In this document: positions 9,399-17,978 of the stretch, in pieces
Layout: each line of letters begins with the position of its first letter
Position numbering within the stretch: the stretch's first letter is position 1
Notes under the pieces: model-generated
Told to the model about the DNA's origin: nothing
What the model saw: only the letters and a program-made list of their open reading frames with translations
Databases searched by the model: none
DNA from: CAWFFV01 sp963814985
Lineage (GTDB): Bacteria; Chloroflexota; Ktedonobacteria; Ktedonobacterales; Ktedonobacteraceae
Length of the DNA stretch: 33,537 nt
Direction: 5' to 3'
NCBI GenBank assembly: GCA_963814985.1
Contig: CAWFFV010000021.1
Span: 1-33,537, forward strand
Position numbers and translations under genes: made by a program

Positions 9399-9911
9399 GA
9401 TCGTGCACGGCATCACTTCCTCCAGACCAGAGATTGTCCGCCGGTTGTTTCGCCTTGCACAACAAACAGGCTTTCTAACTCGATACCCATTGCTTCTATC
9501 GTAACCAGAGTATTCCATATCCCATTCTGAAAAGTGGGAGGCGTCCAATCTAGAATTCGTGAGATCTCTGACGCCGTGGAGTGCTGGCAGAGGAGAAGTC
9601 TGCTTCACTGCCACATCAAGCAGACGCGCTTCCATATCTTGAGAGCGCTCATTATCAAGCTCATCTGCAAGATGGAATGTCTCCAGGCAAAGTGAAGAGG
9701 CGTGATACGACTGTGATACTTGGCGAGGCAACAGTGACTTCCTTGTGTCCCTCATGGAATAGACTTGTCGAAGAACAGATGAGCTGTTAAGGAGCGGAGG
9801 TCGCTGGCACGACGGAAAACACGATGGAACCTTGGTGGGGAAGGACCACGCACCCACCCAGCATCAAGGAGTACGGCTCGCTTGCTCCAACAGGAAAGGA
9901 TTGGATTGTCT
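9399..9911. other. Region without an acceptable gene
   Basis: Several ORFs overlap here on both strands (one of 212 codons on the minus strand), but none keeps protein-like composition and they contradict one another. A short minus-strand patch near 9500-9420 (FQNGIWNTLVTIEAMGIELE) looks somewhat coding and could be a relic. Nothing can be named. Confidence 0.35.
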
Positions 9912-10394
9912 ATGCAAGAACATGGTACGATACACAAAAAAGGTACAGCCTTCATCTGGAAATGGGGCGCGATCTCTGGGATCACGCTGGGCGTCATTCA
10001 GATCATTCTTTCCCAGTTCTCTCTTGGATTGCTCAAGACGTTTCCCGTGTGGCTCATTGGATTTTTCTTGATCGGCCTGTTTGCCGCCCGCCACACGGGG
10101 AGGGCAGAGACAGGGGTACTGGTCGGACTGGTTACGGGGCTGATTGGTGGCCTGATCGTTGCGCTGTTCGGAATCATTCAACTCGTGGGCAATGATCCCC
10201 TGATCGTCCAGGCTCTCAATCAGGCCGCACGAGTGGCGCAGCAACATGGCCAAAATCTCTCATTGGGTGAATTACGCACCATTGCTATCATTGGTGGCCT
10301 GATCGTAACAGTTGGCATCGAACTGGGTCTGGGAGCGGGTATAGGGGCATTGGGTGGTCTGCTGGGAAGGCACCAAACCACACGCAGCAGTTGA
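9912..10394 (+). CDS. Small integral membrane protein, unknown function
   Basis: The protein is 160 residues if started at MQEHGTIHKKG (ATG 9912, AGGAAAGG upstream); an in-frame ATG at 9882 would add ten residues. It has four or five hydrophobic segments: WGAISGITLGVIQIILSQF, FPVWLIGFFLIGLFAA, GVLVGLVTGLIGGLIVALFG, then a soluble loop DPLIVQALNQAARVAQQHG and a glycine-rich final helix IIGGLIVTVGIELGLGAGIG. Glycine-zipper-like patterns suggest tight helix packing. There are no catalytic or transport motifs. It may be co-transcribed with the methyltransferase-like gene 118 bp downstream, which is also a membrane protein. Confidence 0.65.
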   Translation: MQEHGTIHKKGTAFIWKWGAISGITLGVIQIILSQFSLGLLKTFPVWLIGFFLIGLFAARHTGRAETGVLVGLVTGLIGGLIVALFGIIQLVGNDPLIVQALNQAARVAQQHGQNLSLGELRTIAIIGGLIVTVGIELGLGAGIGALGGLLGRHQTTRSS

Positions 10395-10511
10395 TGGCAG
10401 CATGTGGATCGCGGCACGAGAAGGGCCGGGTCCACACCAGCCGACTCCTCGAAGCTCCCATGCGTTTCGTAGACGCGTGGGAAGACTCTCTAGCTTTGAA
10501 AGTGGTGACAG

Positions 10512-11192
10512 ATGATTTTCGCACGAAAAGCGTTTACCTGGTTGATGTTTGGCGTTGTGATCACAGCCTTGCCCCTCTTTCTCGCGGCGGGCACCATCGC
10601 CTGGCCTGCTGGCTGGATCTACCTGATCCTGCTCTACGGCTGGCTCCTCATCGGCATCGTGTTGCTGCTCAAGTACAATCCTGGCCTGCTGGCCGAACGC
10701 ATCAATATCTCCCCACCGAATCAAAAAGCTTGGGATAAGGTGTTTGTGCTGCTGCTCAACGTCTTCTTCTTTGCCTGGGTGATTCTGATGCCGCTCGACG
10801 CCGTGCGCTTTCACTGGTCACAGATGCCGCTCTGGCTCCAGGGAGTTGGGGCAATCGCTCTGGTGGTTTCGTTCATTCTCATGTCCCTGGTCTTCCGGGA
10901 AAACTCCTACCTCTCGGCAACGGTGCGTATTCAGGAGGAGCGAGGACAAACGGTGATCTCGACCGGACCTTATCGTTACGTGCGTCATCCCATGTATGCC
11001 AGTGGTCTCTTCATGTTTCTCGGGACGCCCCTGCTCCTGGGCTCCTGGTACGGCCTACTGCTGGTCGTGCTTTTCCTCCCTGCTCTCCTGGTGCGCACAG
11101 TGCTGGAGGAACGCACGCTACGCCAGGAATTGCCCGGCTACGATGCCTATATGGCACAGGTCAAATATCGTTTCATCCCATACGTCTGGTAA
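10512..11192 (+). CDS. Isoprenylcysteine carboxyl methyltransferase-like membrane methyltransferase
   Basis: The protein is 226 aa with five or six membrane segments (FGVVITALPLFLAAGTIAW, LILLYGWLLIGIVLLL, VLLLNVFFFAWVILM, VGAIALVVSFILMSLVF, LLLGSWYGLLLVVLFLPALL). The C-terminal signature STGPYRYVRHPMYASG followed by LEERTLRQELPGYDAYM is that of the ICMT/PEMT-like family, which uses S-adenosylmethionine to methylate membrane-embedded substrates. In bacteria the substrate of such stand-alone members is usually unknown; methanethiol, isoprenoid and lipid targets are all possible. Start at ATG 10512 (GTGGTGACAG upstream, weak). The gene is intact, one of few in this half of the window. It precedes an ABC-2 exporter on the same strand by about 300 bp. 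Confidence 0.85.
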   Translation: MIFARKAFTWLMFGVVITALPLFLAAGTIAWPAGWIYLILLYGWLLIGIVLLLKYNPGLLAERINISPPNQKAWDKVFVLLLNVFFFAWVILMPLDAVRFHWSQMPLWLQGVGAIALVVSFILMSLVFRENSYLSATVRIQEERGQTVISTGPYRYVRHPMYASGLFMFLGTPLLLGSWYGLLLVVLFLPALLVRTVLEERTLRQELPGYDAYMAQVKYRFIPYVW

Positions 11193-11489
11193 TGGAGGCA
11201 TCTCATGTGTAAATAGGAGAATGAAATGATGGAAAAAGGGTTCATTCTCACTTTCCGTGGGAAAGCCTGCAAGAACACCAGTGAGCAAAGGGTTATGCGG
11301 ATCCAGAAACCAATTCTGAACAAGAGCCATCCCGTGAGAGACTCCGCATTCACGCAACGTGCGGGTGAGCCGATTTTGCGGAGGAAAAATGTCATGACCC
11401 CAAGTCCAAGTCGACAGGGCCGCGTGCAGAAAGATGGCACCAGCCACCGCCGGGCAACCTGCCTTTTTGAAGGGGTGAAAGGAGAACCG

Positions 11490-12434
11490 ATGAACGCGAT
11501 TGAAACCAACAAATTGACCCGTACCTTCGGCAGCCTGGTGGCTGTGGACGACTTGACGCTTGCCATTCCAGAAGGGACCGTCTTTGGTTTCCTGGGGCCC
11601 AATGGGGCAGGCAAAACGACCACCGTGCGCATGCTCTCGACATTGATTGCCCCCACTCGCGGGAGCGCTGCGGTGGCGGGATATCGCCTGGGCAAGAACA
11701 ACCAGGCCATTCGGCAATCCGTTGGGATTCTCACCGAGACGCCGGGATTGTATGATCGCCTGAGCGCCTGGCAAAACCTGCTGTTTTTTGCCCAGTTGTA
11801 TGATCTCTCAACCCAGCGAGCCGCCTCCCAGGTCGAACGCTACCTGCGTCTGCTTGATCTCTGGGAGAGGCGCGGTGACAAGGTGAGTGGCTTCTCCAAA
11901 GGCATGCGTCAGAAACTGGCGATTGCCCGCGCCTTGCTGCACGAACCCAGGGTGATCTTCCTGGATGAGCCAACGGCGGGCCTCGATCCTGAAGCGGCGC
12001 GCGTGGTGCGCGACTTCATCAAGCAATTGCGGGCCGAGGGACGGACGATCTTTCTCACGACGCATAATTTGCCAGAGGCTGATGAACTCTGCGATCTCAT
12101 TGGGGTGTTTCGCTCGCAGCTCCTGCGCCTGGGCACACCAGCGAATTTACGCGCTGGCATGTTTGGAACGGGTACCCAGGTGCGTGTTGTCGGAGACGCG
12201 GCTCGCTGGATAGAAACCGTCCGTGCCCTGTCCTTTGTTCATGAGGCGAATGCTGAAGAGAGCACCCTCTTTGCCCGTCTCGATCATCCCGATGATCAGA
12301 ATCCTGAGTTGGTGCGAACACTCGTGAATGCAGGCGCACAGATACGCACGGTTGAGCCGATCTCCCATTCACTTGAGGAGGTGTACCTGGAACTGGTGGA
12401 AAATGAGCGCGAAGCTGCGGCTGTCAGCCGCTAA
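11490..12434 (+). CDS. ABC transporter ATP-binding protein (DrrA/ABC-2 export type)
   Basis: The protein is 314 aa, the cytoplasmic motor of an ABC-2 exporter. It has Walker A GPNGAGKTTT (residues 36-45), Q-loop LTETPGLYDRLSA, signature SGFSKGMRQKLAIARAL, Walker B VIFLDEPTAGLDP, and switch His in FLTTHNLPEADEL. After about residue 220 comes the small C-terminal domain typical of DrrA/CcmA-like proteins (VRVVGDAARWIETVRAL ... SLEEVYLELVENE). I choose ATG 11490 because GAAAGGAG lies seven bases upstream and homologous proteins begin just before this beta strand; the frame is open upstream to 11226, but those 88 codons look non-coding. The permease follows 22 bp after the stop, so the two form an operon. 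The permease is broken, so the exporter is probably inactive unless that break is an artefact. Confidence 0.92.
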   Translation: MNAIETNKLTRTFGSLVAVDDLTLAIPEGTVFGFLGPNGAGKTTTVRMLSTLIAPTRGSAAVAGYRLGKNNQAIRQSVGILTETPGLYDRLSAWQNLLFFAQLYDLSTQRAASQVERYLRLLDLWERRGDKVSGFSKGMRQKLAIARALLHEPRVIFLDEPTAGLDPEAARVVRDFIKQLRAEGRTIFLTTHNLPEADELCDLIGVFRSQLLRLGTPANLRAGMFGTGTQVRVVGDAARWIETVRALSFVHEANAEESTLFARLDHPDDQNPELVRTLVNAGAQIRTVEPISHSLEEVYLELVENEREAAAVSR

Positions 12435-12456
12435 GTGAAGAAGAAGGAGCACACGT

Positions 12457-13222
12457 ATGCGCAAAGTCTTTGTCATCCTGCGAAAAGAGTTCATCGAGAT
12501 TGTCCAACAACGTATCCTCTTATTCAGTATTCTCCTCCCGCCGGCGCTGTTCGCCGTGATTCCCCTCTTTTACCTGCAACTAGGCGACAATGGGTCGAGA
12601 GCCAGTTCGCTGCACATCCCGTCCCTCCAAGGGTTGACACTTCATGCGTACACTCAGGGAGTGATAGGAACGACGTTCTCGAACCTGTATATCTCTGCTG
12701 CCGATGATCGTTCCCAGTATTATTGCGGCGTATAGTATCATTGGAGAGAAGAGCAACCGCACGCTTGAGCCCGTGTTGGCAACGCCAGTGCGCACGTGGC
12801 AACTGTTGACAGGGAAGATCCTGGCCGCGTTACTGCCTGCGGTAATTGTCACCTGGATCAGTGGTGGCCTTTTTATCGCAGAATTCGCCATTTTTGCTGA
12901 TGCCAATGTCGTCTCCCACGTTGCCACAGCAGGCTGGCTCACGCTCTTCATCGTCGGCACCCCTCTCTTAGGGCTGATCGCGGTTGCCATCATGACGGCC
13001 ATTTCATCACGGGTCAATGATACACGCACCGCGCAACAACTCTCGATCTGGGCGGTTGTTCCAATCATCGGGCTTATCCTGGGTGAGCTCTCAGGCCAGT
13101 TTGAGCTCACTGTCCAGGTGGCAGTCATTGCCATCATTCTCCTGATTCCCATCGCACTCCTCTTGACCTGGAGTGCCACCCAACTGTTTCAGCGCGAAGC
13201 TATTCTGACACGCTGGAAGTAA
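12457..13222 (+). pseudogene. ABC-2 type transporter permease, one 2-nt frameshift
   Basis: This is the membrane partner of the preceding ATPase. Frame 1 reads MRKVFVILRKEFIEIVQQR, the usual ABC-2 N-terminus, one membrane helix (ILLFSILLPPALFAVIPLF) and an extracytoplasmic loop. The second frame reads MIVPSIIAAYSIIGEKSNRT then LEPVLATPVRTWQLLTGKIL, the conserved coupling-helix region, and four more helices (AALLPAVIVTWISGG, LTLFIVGTPLLGLIAVAI, LSIWAVVPIIGLILGEL, VQVAVIAIILLIPIALLL). At 12695-12705 restoring a lost CT dinucleotide (TATATCTCT[CT]GCTGCCG) gives FSNLYISLLPMIVPS, which fits the family, so the break is a 2-nt slippage in a CT repeat. Everything else is intact. It is either a very young pseudogene or a sequencing error. 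Confidence 0.8.
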
Positions 13223-13543
13223 GAAGATGGTCTCATCTCCTGATGTCATTTGACAGGGAAAAAGGATCTGACGCAGATTTGCTGGTGTTGGAGAGAAGCT
13301 CTCGTGTTGGAAAGTGGGCAATCGGCTCACGAAGCCAAGATCCTTTTTCAACATCACCCAATCCATTCTCAGAATCAGCGAACCTGCGTAAGATCCATTA
13401 TATGGGGTTCTTGGACAAATTTGAACTGCAATTATGTCGAGGTACAATCTTCTGGTGAAGGTCTTCGTCTGAAACGGGTCATCCACATCTGAAAGTGACC
13501 TGGTTTGATTTGTCTTCTTTGTCCCAGTTTCTCGACCTGCGTT
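13223..13543. other. Intergenic region between exporter operon and Replic_Relax fragment
   Basis: No gene is accepted. A 9-bp inverted repeat (AAAGGATCT at 13261, AGATCCTTT at 13338) ends in a short T run and could be part of a transcription stop for the exporter operon, although its loop is long. Confidence 0.3.
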
Positions 13544-13963
13544 CTAGAGCGGTCGGACATTTGACGAGAGCAGTGTTCGCAGGCCATGACACCGAACCTG
13601 TTCCTCTAGAACGAGAACAATGGAGAGATTGGCTCCCACAGCCTCAATACAGGAGCGAATGAGCTGGGCAGTCTGCTCATCCTGCGTGATCATCAGGATT
13701 GTAGGAAGCGTGAGACGAGTCGTGTCCTGGTAGTCTGCGTAGCTCTGAAATTTTGCCTCGTACTCACGCCTCGTGCTCGTCGCACGGTCATATTCCACCA
13801 GGATGCTCTGCGGGATTCTCTGTCCCTCAGCTTGGTAGATGATCTCTGCATCGGGCCTGATCTGCATGAGCGTGCAGGTGAGAGGATCACGATACCAGCG
13901 AATGGACTCATGTGCGTTCTTCCAAGTTAGAATCTGCCCTCCCTCTCGATGCGTCCCAGCCAC
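13544..13963 (-). pseudogene. Replication-relaxation (Replic_Relax) family protein, C-terminal fragment
   Basis: From about residue 25 the frame reads DPLTCTLMQIRPDAEIIYQ, then SILVEYDRATSTRREYEAKF, QSYADYQDTTRLTLPTILMI and TQDEQTAQLIRSCIEAVG. The RPDA...EYDR...K...Y order is the nuclease-like C-terminal half of Replic_Relax proteins (Pfam PF13814 type), which are linked to plasmid replication/relaxation and are common on plasmids and integrative elements of Chloroflexota and Actinomycetota. The N-terminal winged-helix half is absent. Coding similarity stops just before the left end of the IS4-type element at 13971, so insertion and deletion removed the 5' part. The first 20 residues of the ORF are likely not native. 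This points to a plasmid or integrative-element origin for the neighbourhood. Confidence 0.6.
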
Positions 13964-14070
13964 GAGCTCTCTTTTTCACAGGTAGGTTTTCGCTAAAAGA
14001 GCCTGGAGAGGGGGATGAGAGAGAAAAAACGTCGAATATCCCTGTCGAAGCCGGCAAAAGAGCCGAAAAA

Positions 14071-14124
14071 GAAGAAGAGATCGTAGGTACAAGACTTCTC
14101 CAAGGAGAAAGCGATGTCTTCTTC
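14071..14124 (+). promoter_or_regulatory. Start-codon-sequestering hairpin of IS-A transposase
   Basis: The arm 14071-14083 (GAAGAAGAGATCG) pairs with 14112-14124 (CGATGTCTTCTTC), 12 of 13 positions. The ATG (14114-14116) lies inside the stem and the AAGGAG site lies in the loop. This could reduce transposase translation from transcripts that read in from outside. Confidence 0.55.
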
Positions 14125-15814
14125 TGTGACGAGCAGAGCCGACTGGCAAAAGCGTGTGGCAGAGTTGGTCCCGAGCCTGAGTCCATCGCAGGCGAAAGTC
14201 TTAGGACTCATCAGCTACGGAATCGTCCTGTTTGATGGCTGCGGGATGACGCGGCTGTCCAACGGACTGGGCAAAGTCGAGCAGGTGCCGGCAGGACGGC
14301 TGCGCCAACGCCTGCGGGAATTCTACTACGAAGCGGAAGCCAAGCGAGGGAAAAAACGTCGAGAGGTGGACGTACGGACCTGTTTTGGGGACCTGCTTGC
14401 CGGGATACTGCGGGACTGGCACGGGGAGAAGACGCTGGCGCTGGCCTTAGACGCCAGTACCCTGGGGGAGCGCTTCACGTCACTCAATCTGAGTGTGGTG
14501 TACCGGGGGTGTGCTCTTCCAGTGGCCTGGGTGATCATCCGAGCCAAACAAAAGGGAAGCTGGCGTCCTCATTGGGAGGGACTGTTGGCTGCCGTGGCAG
14601 CAGTGGTGCCGCCAGACTGGAAGGTGATCGTGACGGCAGACCAGGGACTCTATGCCGACTGGCTCTGGACGGCAATCCGGAACCAGGGATGGCATCCGCT
14701 GCTGCGCGTCAGCCTGCAGATGGGGTTTCGGGCGGAAGGAGAAGCCGACTTCGTTGCCATTGGCAAGCGGGTGCGGCGACGCGGTCGCGGGTGGAAGGGG
14801 AAAGGAGCATGGAGTGAAACAGGGGCTCGTCTGCAAGCAACGCTGCTGGTGCGGTGGGAAAAGGGCTATGAGGAAGCGATCGCGGTCGTGACGGATCTCA
14901 GCGAAGAGGAGGTGGAGCTCGCCTGGTACCTGATGCGCTTCTGGATTGAAGACGAGTACAAAGATCACAAGAGCGGAGGGTGGGGATGGCAGCACACCAA
15001 AATGGAGGATCCCAAGCGGGCAGAACGGCTGTGGCTGGCGATGGCAGTAGCGATGCAGATCGCCGTGTTGGTGGGAGGGCTGGAAGAAGCCAGGCAAGAG
15101 GAGCAAAGAAGCCGCAAAGCGCGGAAGCGAAAGCAGCCCAGGCGGGTAGGCAGGCCCGCCAAGCCGCTGCACAAACCGCGAGGGCGCGAGCAGAGCTGTC
15201 TGGTGCGGGGCCAGCAAAGCATCCAGGCAGCAGTGATACGGGCAGAAGCGCTGCCGCAGGGATACGTGGTGAGTGAGCCGTGGCCCAGGCACACCTATCG
15301 GCCCAGGAAGCCAACAGGCAAGCGGGGAACGAAAAGCCAGAAGAGGGAGGCGAACCGACGCTACAAACAACGGCGACGAGCGCGAGGCGATGAGGCGGAC
15401 AAACAACAGGTTCGAGAGAGCGTGCAAGAGCGACGCACAAGGCAGCGGCAAGCGCAGCAAGCCAACGCCGCGAACCGAGAAGCCGAGCAAAAAAAGGAAC
15501 AAGCAACCGAGCGCAGGAGACTGCAACACGAGCGAGCCCAAGAGCGCAGACAACGCCTGCTGCAGCGCCACGAGATGCAAGAGGAACAAGCCCGCAAGCG
15601 TGAACTCCGTTTGCAAGGCAAAGAAGAAGACGAGCGATTACGCATCCAACGCCGTCTTTGGCATGAAGAGGTCCAACGAGAGCGTGCTGCTCGCCTGCAA
15701 CATCAAGAGCAACATGCTGCACGCTCTTCTTCTCTGCCCACCCCCTCTTCATCGCCTTCGTCAAGAATATTGCCCTCTCAGCAGGTTCTCACGGAGCCTC
15801 CAGTGCCACCTTAG
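14114..15814 (+). CDS. IS4 family transposase with long basic C-terminal tail
   Basis: The protein is 566 aa. Residues 1-320 are an IS4-type DDE transposase: first Asp at 113 (ALALDASTLGERF), second Asp near 176 (VTADQGLYAD), and Glu 279 in YLMRFWIEDEYKDHK, an exact Y-(2)-R-(3)-E-(6)-K signature. About 240 further residues are unusual: very rich in Arg, Lys, Gln and Glu (EEQRSRKARKRKQPRRVG, KREANRRYKQRRRARGDEAD, RQRQAQQANAANREAEQK), predicted as a long charged coiled coil or disordered DNA-binding tail, ending in a Ser/Pro-rich stretch. Usual family members end near the YREK domain. Start at ATG 14114 with AAGGAG seven bases upstream. The frame is intact, so this copy may be the active source of the decayed one. 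Confidence 0.88.
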   Translation: MSSSVTSRADWQKRVAELVPSLSPSQAKVLGLISYGIVLFDGCGMTRLSNGLGKVEQVPAGRLRQRLREFYYEAEAKRGKKRREVDVRTCFGDLLAGILRDWHGEKTLALALDASTLGERFTSLNLSVVYRGCALPVAWVIIRAKQKGSWRPHWEGLLAAVAAVVPPDWKVIVTADQGLYADWLWTAIRNQGWHPLLRVSLQMGFRAEGEADFVAIGKRVRRRGRGWKGKGAWSETGARLQATLLVRWEKGYEEAIAVVTDLSEEEVELAWYLMRFWIEDEYKDHKSGGWGWQHTKMEDPKRAERLWLAMAVAMQIAVLVGGLEEARQEEQRSRKARKRKQPRRVGRPAKPLHKPRGREQSCLVRGQQSIQAAVIRAEALPQGYVVSEPWPRHTYRPRKPTGKRGTKSQKREANRRYKQRRRARGDEADKQQVRESVQERRTRQRQAQQANAANREAEQKKEQATERRRLQHERAQERRQRLLQRHEMQEEQARKRELRLQGKEEDERLRIQRRLWHEEVQRERAARLQHQEQHAARSSSLPTPSSSPSSRILPSQQVLTEPPVPP

Positions 15815-15935
15815 CCTATACCTACCCGTGAAAATGACCCTCTCTCCCCGACAGAAAGTTTGTTCTAGGAAGAAGAGGTAAAGAAAAAGCGGTAAAAGAA
15901 GGAAAAAGGAGAGAAAAGGCAAGCAACCAAGAAGA

Positions 15936-15979
15936 GATCGTCCTCTCTGAAAACCAAAAAAACAATCAGGAGGACGATC
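15936..15979 (+). promoter_or_regulatory. Shine-Dalgarno-sequestering hairpin of IS-B transposase
   Basis: A perfect 10-bp stem: GATCGTCCTC (15936-15945) with GAGGACGATC (15970-15979). The second arm contains most of the AGGAGG ribosome site and ends at the base before the ATG at 15980. Confidence 0.6.
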
Positions 15980-17149
15980 ATGAATGCATCCGACCTATTA
16001 TTAGATCAATGGACCCAACAAGTCAAGGAGGTGTTTCCGAAGCTGCACTACTATCAACAAGAAACGTTGGCGTTCGTGGTCCAAGGGATCATCCAATCAG
16101 GAAACGCGGTGATGCAGAGAGTATCAGAAGCAGTATGGGAATACACAGAGAGTGAAACCAAAATGGTGAGTCATGAGCGACGTTTGCAGAGATTTGTGGC
16201 AAATGACCGCATTGATGTAGAAGTCCACTGGAAGGATTTTATTCAGAAGATATTACCGTACTGGCAAAATAAGCGGGTAACGTTTATCCTGGATATGACG
16301 CCCTATACGCAAGAGGCAACAATTGTGTATTTAGGAATATTGGTGCAATCACGGATATTACCTGTAGCATGGTGCGTCATGCCACAACAAGAAAAATGGG
16401 ATGAGGGACAATGGGAGATCATTGATCGGCTGTTTGATCAGGTATCTTCGCATTTGAGCAGCGCTGAATGCACACTTTTGGCCGATCGCGGACTCAGTTG
16501 CTTGAGGCTCATTCAACAGTGCCGCAAGCTGGGATGGCATTACGTGCTCCGCATCAAAAATGAGGAGTGGTTTCGACGAGCATTTCGCCATTATTATCGA
16601 GATTGGGAACAAGGCAAGCAGATCGTGAAGAAAGAAGGCGATCAGTGGTATGGTAAGGTTTTGGTGTGGAAAGAGCATCAGTTTGAAACATGGCTCAGTG
16701 CATGTTGGGAACCTGGATACGAGCAGGCCTGGTTTTTACTCTCAGATCGGAAAGCATCGCATAAACGGGTGAGTGAGTATGCAAAGCGTATGAAAGTCGA
16801 AGCAACCTTTCAGGATACAAAAAGTCGAGGATGTCTGATTGAGTGCAGTCGCTTTACGAATCGAGAACATCTCTCTCGATGGCTCTTCGCGGTATTTCTC
16901 TCGATTTGGTGGATTGCACATTTAGGATGCAGTTGTCTTCATCATGGGCATCGAGAGCAAGTGGATCGAAAAGATCGACGTGACAAAGGGATGTTGCGTA
17001 TTGGCCGCTTGTGGCTCAAAGCGATTCTCAAGAAGGCCAATCGGGCTCTTTGTCCCAAAAACCTCAGTCTGGTCAAGACACAATTGACCAATTGCTTGCC
17101 TTTTTCGCGTCGCAATCAACGCCTGTGTTTCTCTATTTGCCTTCAATGA
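15980..17149 (+). CDS. IS4 family transposase (IS-B)
   Basis: The protein is 389 aa, intact, the DDE transposase of the 1352-bp element. First Asp in FILDMTPYTQE, second Asp in TLLADRGLSCL, and the catalytic Glu in YAKRMKVEATFQDTK, again an exact Y-(2)-R-(3)-E-(6)-K signature of IS4-family enzymes. The C-terminal part is basic (HREQVDRKDRRDKGMLRIGR). Start ATG 15980 follows AGGAGG closely, so the start is certain. It is related over its whole length to the broken transposase at 18031-19173 (shared GILxxSRILPxAW, MPxQxKWDxGxW and LSACW blocks), so the two elements are sister lineages and not copies. Confidence 0.9.
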   Translation: MNASDLLLDQWTQQVKEVFPKLHYYQQETLAFVVQGIIQSGNAVMQRVSEAVWEYTESETKMVSHERRLQRFVANDRIDVEVHWKDFIQKILPYWQNKRVTFILDMTPYTQEATIVYLGILVQSRILPVAWCVMPQQEKWDEGQWEIIDRLFDQVSSHLSSAECTLLADRGLSCLRLIQQCRKLGWHYVLRIKNEEWFRRAFRHYYRDWEQGKQIVKKEGDQWYGKVLVWKEHQFETWLSACWEPGYEQAWFLLSDRKASHKRVSEYAKRMKVEATFQDTKSRGCLIECSRFTNREHLSRWLFAVFLSIWWIAHLGCSCLHHGHREQVDRKDRRDKGMLRIGRLWLKAILKKANRALCPKNLSLVKTQLTNCLPFSRRNQRLCFSICLQ

Positions 17150-17191
17150 CTGTTTTACCAACATAGAACAAACTTTCTGTCGGGGAGAGAG

Positions 17192-17844
17192 ACGCTGCCC
17201 AGTTCGCTGATGGCCTGTTCAACGTTTTTGCGCAGATCATCGAGTACACGTGTGCCCGTTGCATGTGCCTCGCGCGACCACTTCTCCAGCCAGCACTCCT
17301 CTGGCCGCTCTGACTCTATGCGTGATTGATGGCAGAGCAGCCAGAGCAGCACAAAATCGGCATAGACCTCGTTGTTGAACATCTCTTCCAGGTTGAATTC
17401 AACGTAGGCCTGACGCGTCAGACTGACATTGTTGCGCAAAATACGCAGACTCAGCCCATTGGAGACGATGCCCCACAAGTGCTCTGTCGAGCGGTTGAGT
17501 AACTCTTGCAGCAGGCTATGCGGACTGCTGCGCCGCGCGCCATTCTCTCCTTGCACGCTGCGGTCCAGATCGACTCTATAGCTCACCAGGTGAATGGGTG
17601 TGTGCTGCCAGCTATGTGAGATGGCATAGCTGCGCTCGCCAACGACCAGCGCTCTGGCAGGTTGCAGGCGACCATGGCCCAGTTCGCTAAAGAGTGGCAG
17701 CAGCCAGCGTTCGCGCGTCAGCGTAGTCCCGCTCTCGTGTTCAGACAGCCTGCCTTGCTCATTTTTGAAGCGCTGCCATGCGCCCTGCAAGATCGTCCAG
17801 GCCCGGTTTATCGCCTCGTTGAGTCTGATGGCCGGGAGGTGATA
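17192..17844 (-). pseudogene. Eco57I-type restriction-modification methylase, N-terminal region fragment
   Basis: About 217 codons without start or end. On the minus strand from 17844: YHLPAIRLNEAINRAWTIL, QGAWQRFKNEQGRL, LTRERWLLPLFSELGHGRLQ, then HLVSYRVDLDRSVQG, SPHSLLQELLNRSTEHLWG, VSNGLSLRILRNN and FNLEEMFNNEVYADFVLLWL. This is the segment ahead of the methyltransferase core in large (over 1000 aa) Eco57I/PglX-like methylases that occur next to DUF1998-type helicases in Chloroflexota and Actinomycetota. The AdoMet motifs (NPPY and others) are missing: IS-B cuts the gene at 17191 and another IS removes its true start at 17845. The TTG at 17790 that an ORF finder would choose is internal. 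It lies downstream of the helicase on the same strand, consistent with a former defence operon. Confidence 0.6.
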
Positions 17845-17978
17845 CTTCTCTCACTGACACTTTTTAAAAGAAGTATAAAAAGACAATAGATAAGAATAGA
17901 AGAAATACGGGAAGGAATTCCGGAAGAAAAAGGGTTGGAACTAGCCCAAAAGAGGGAGGAAAAAGCGACAAAAAAAAG

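Larger units (their letters stand above)
13971..15836 (+). mobile_element. IS4-family insertion sequence A, intact copy (long-tailed transposase)
   Basis: Comparison with the decayed copy at 24684-27858 fixes the ends: identity starts at CTTTTTCACAGGTAGGTTTT and stops after CCTACCCGTGAAAATG. The complement of the right end (CATTTTCACGGGTAGGTATA) matches the left end as a 23-24 bp imperfect inverted repeat. Length 1866 bp. Flanks differ, so no target duplication is evident. The right end is separated by only three bases from the next IS. Confidence 0.8.
15840..17191 (+). mobile_element. IS4-family insertion sequence B
   Basis: Left end CTCTCTCCCCGACAGAAAGT and the complement of the right end are identical for 27-28 bp (through TTTGTTCTA), a perfect inverted repeat. 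Length 1352 bp. It begins 3 bp after IS-A ends and its right end cuts into the methylase fragment. The flanks do not share a direct repeat, which suggests a deletion next to the element after insertion. Confidence 0.88.

Noticed and set aside
8828..9478. 216-codon ORF as one intact protein
   Set aside because: Only residues 40-125 look membrane-protein-like; the start and end belong to other frames of a broken gene.
9219..9857. 212-codon minus-strand ORF
   Set aside because: No motif, odd composition, no ribosome site, and it overlaps the end of the broken membrane gene.
12097..12372. Minus-strand ORFs over the ABC ATPase gene
   Set aside because: Antisense to a gene with all ABC motifs in order.
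14480..15616. 378-codon minus-strand ORF and several other long ORFs over IS-A
   Set aside because: Arg/Gln-rich coding sequence gives long antisense open frames (Leu/Pro/Cys-rich). The sense frame has the complete IS4 YREK signature.
13971..17191. IS-A and IS-B as a composite transposon
   Set aside because: The elements have unrelated ends, abut each other and carry no passenger gene between them.
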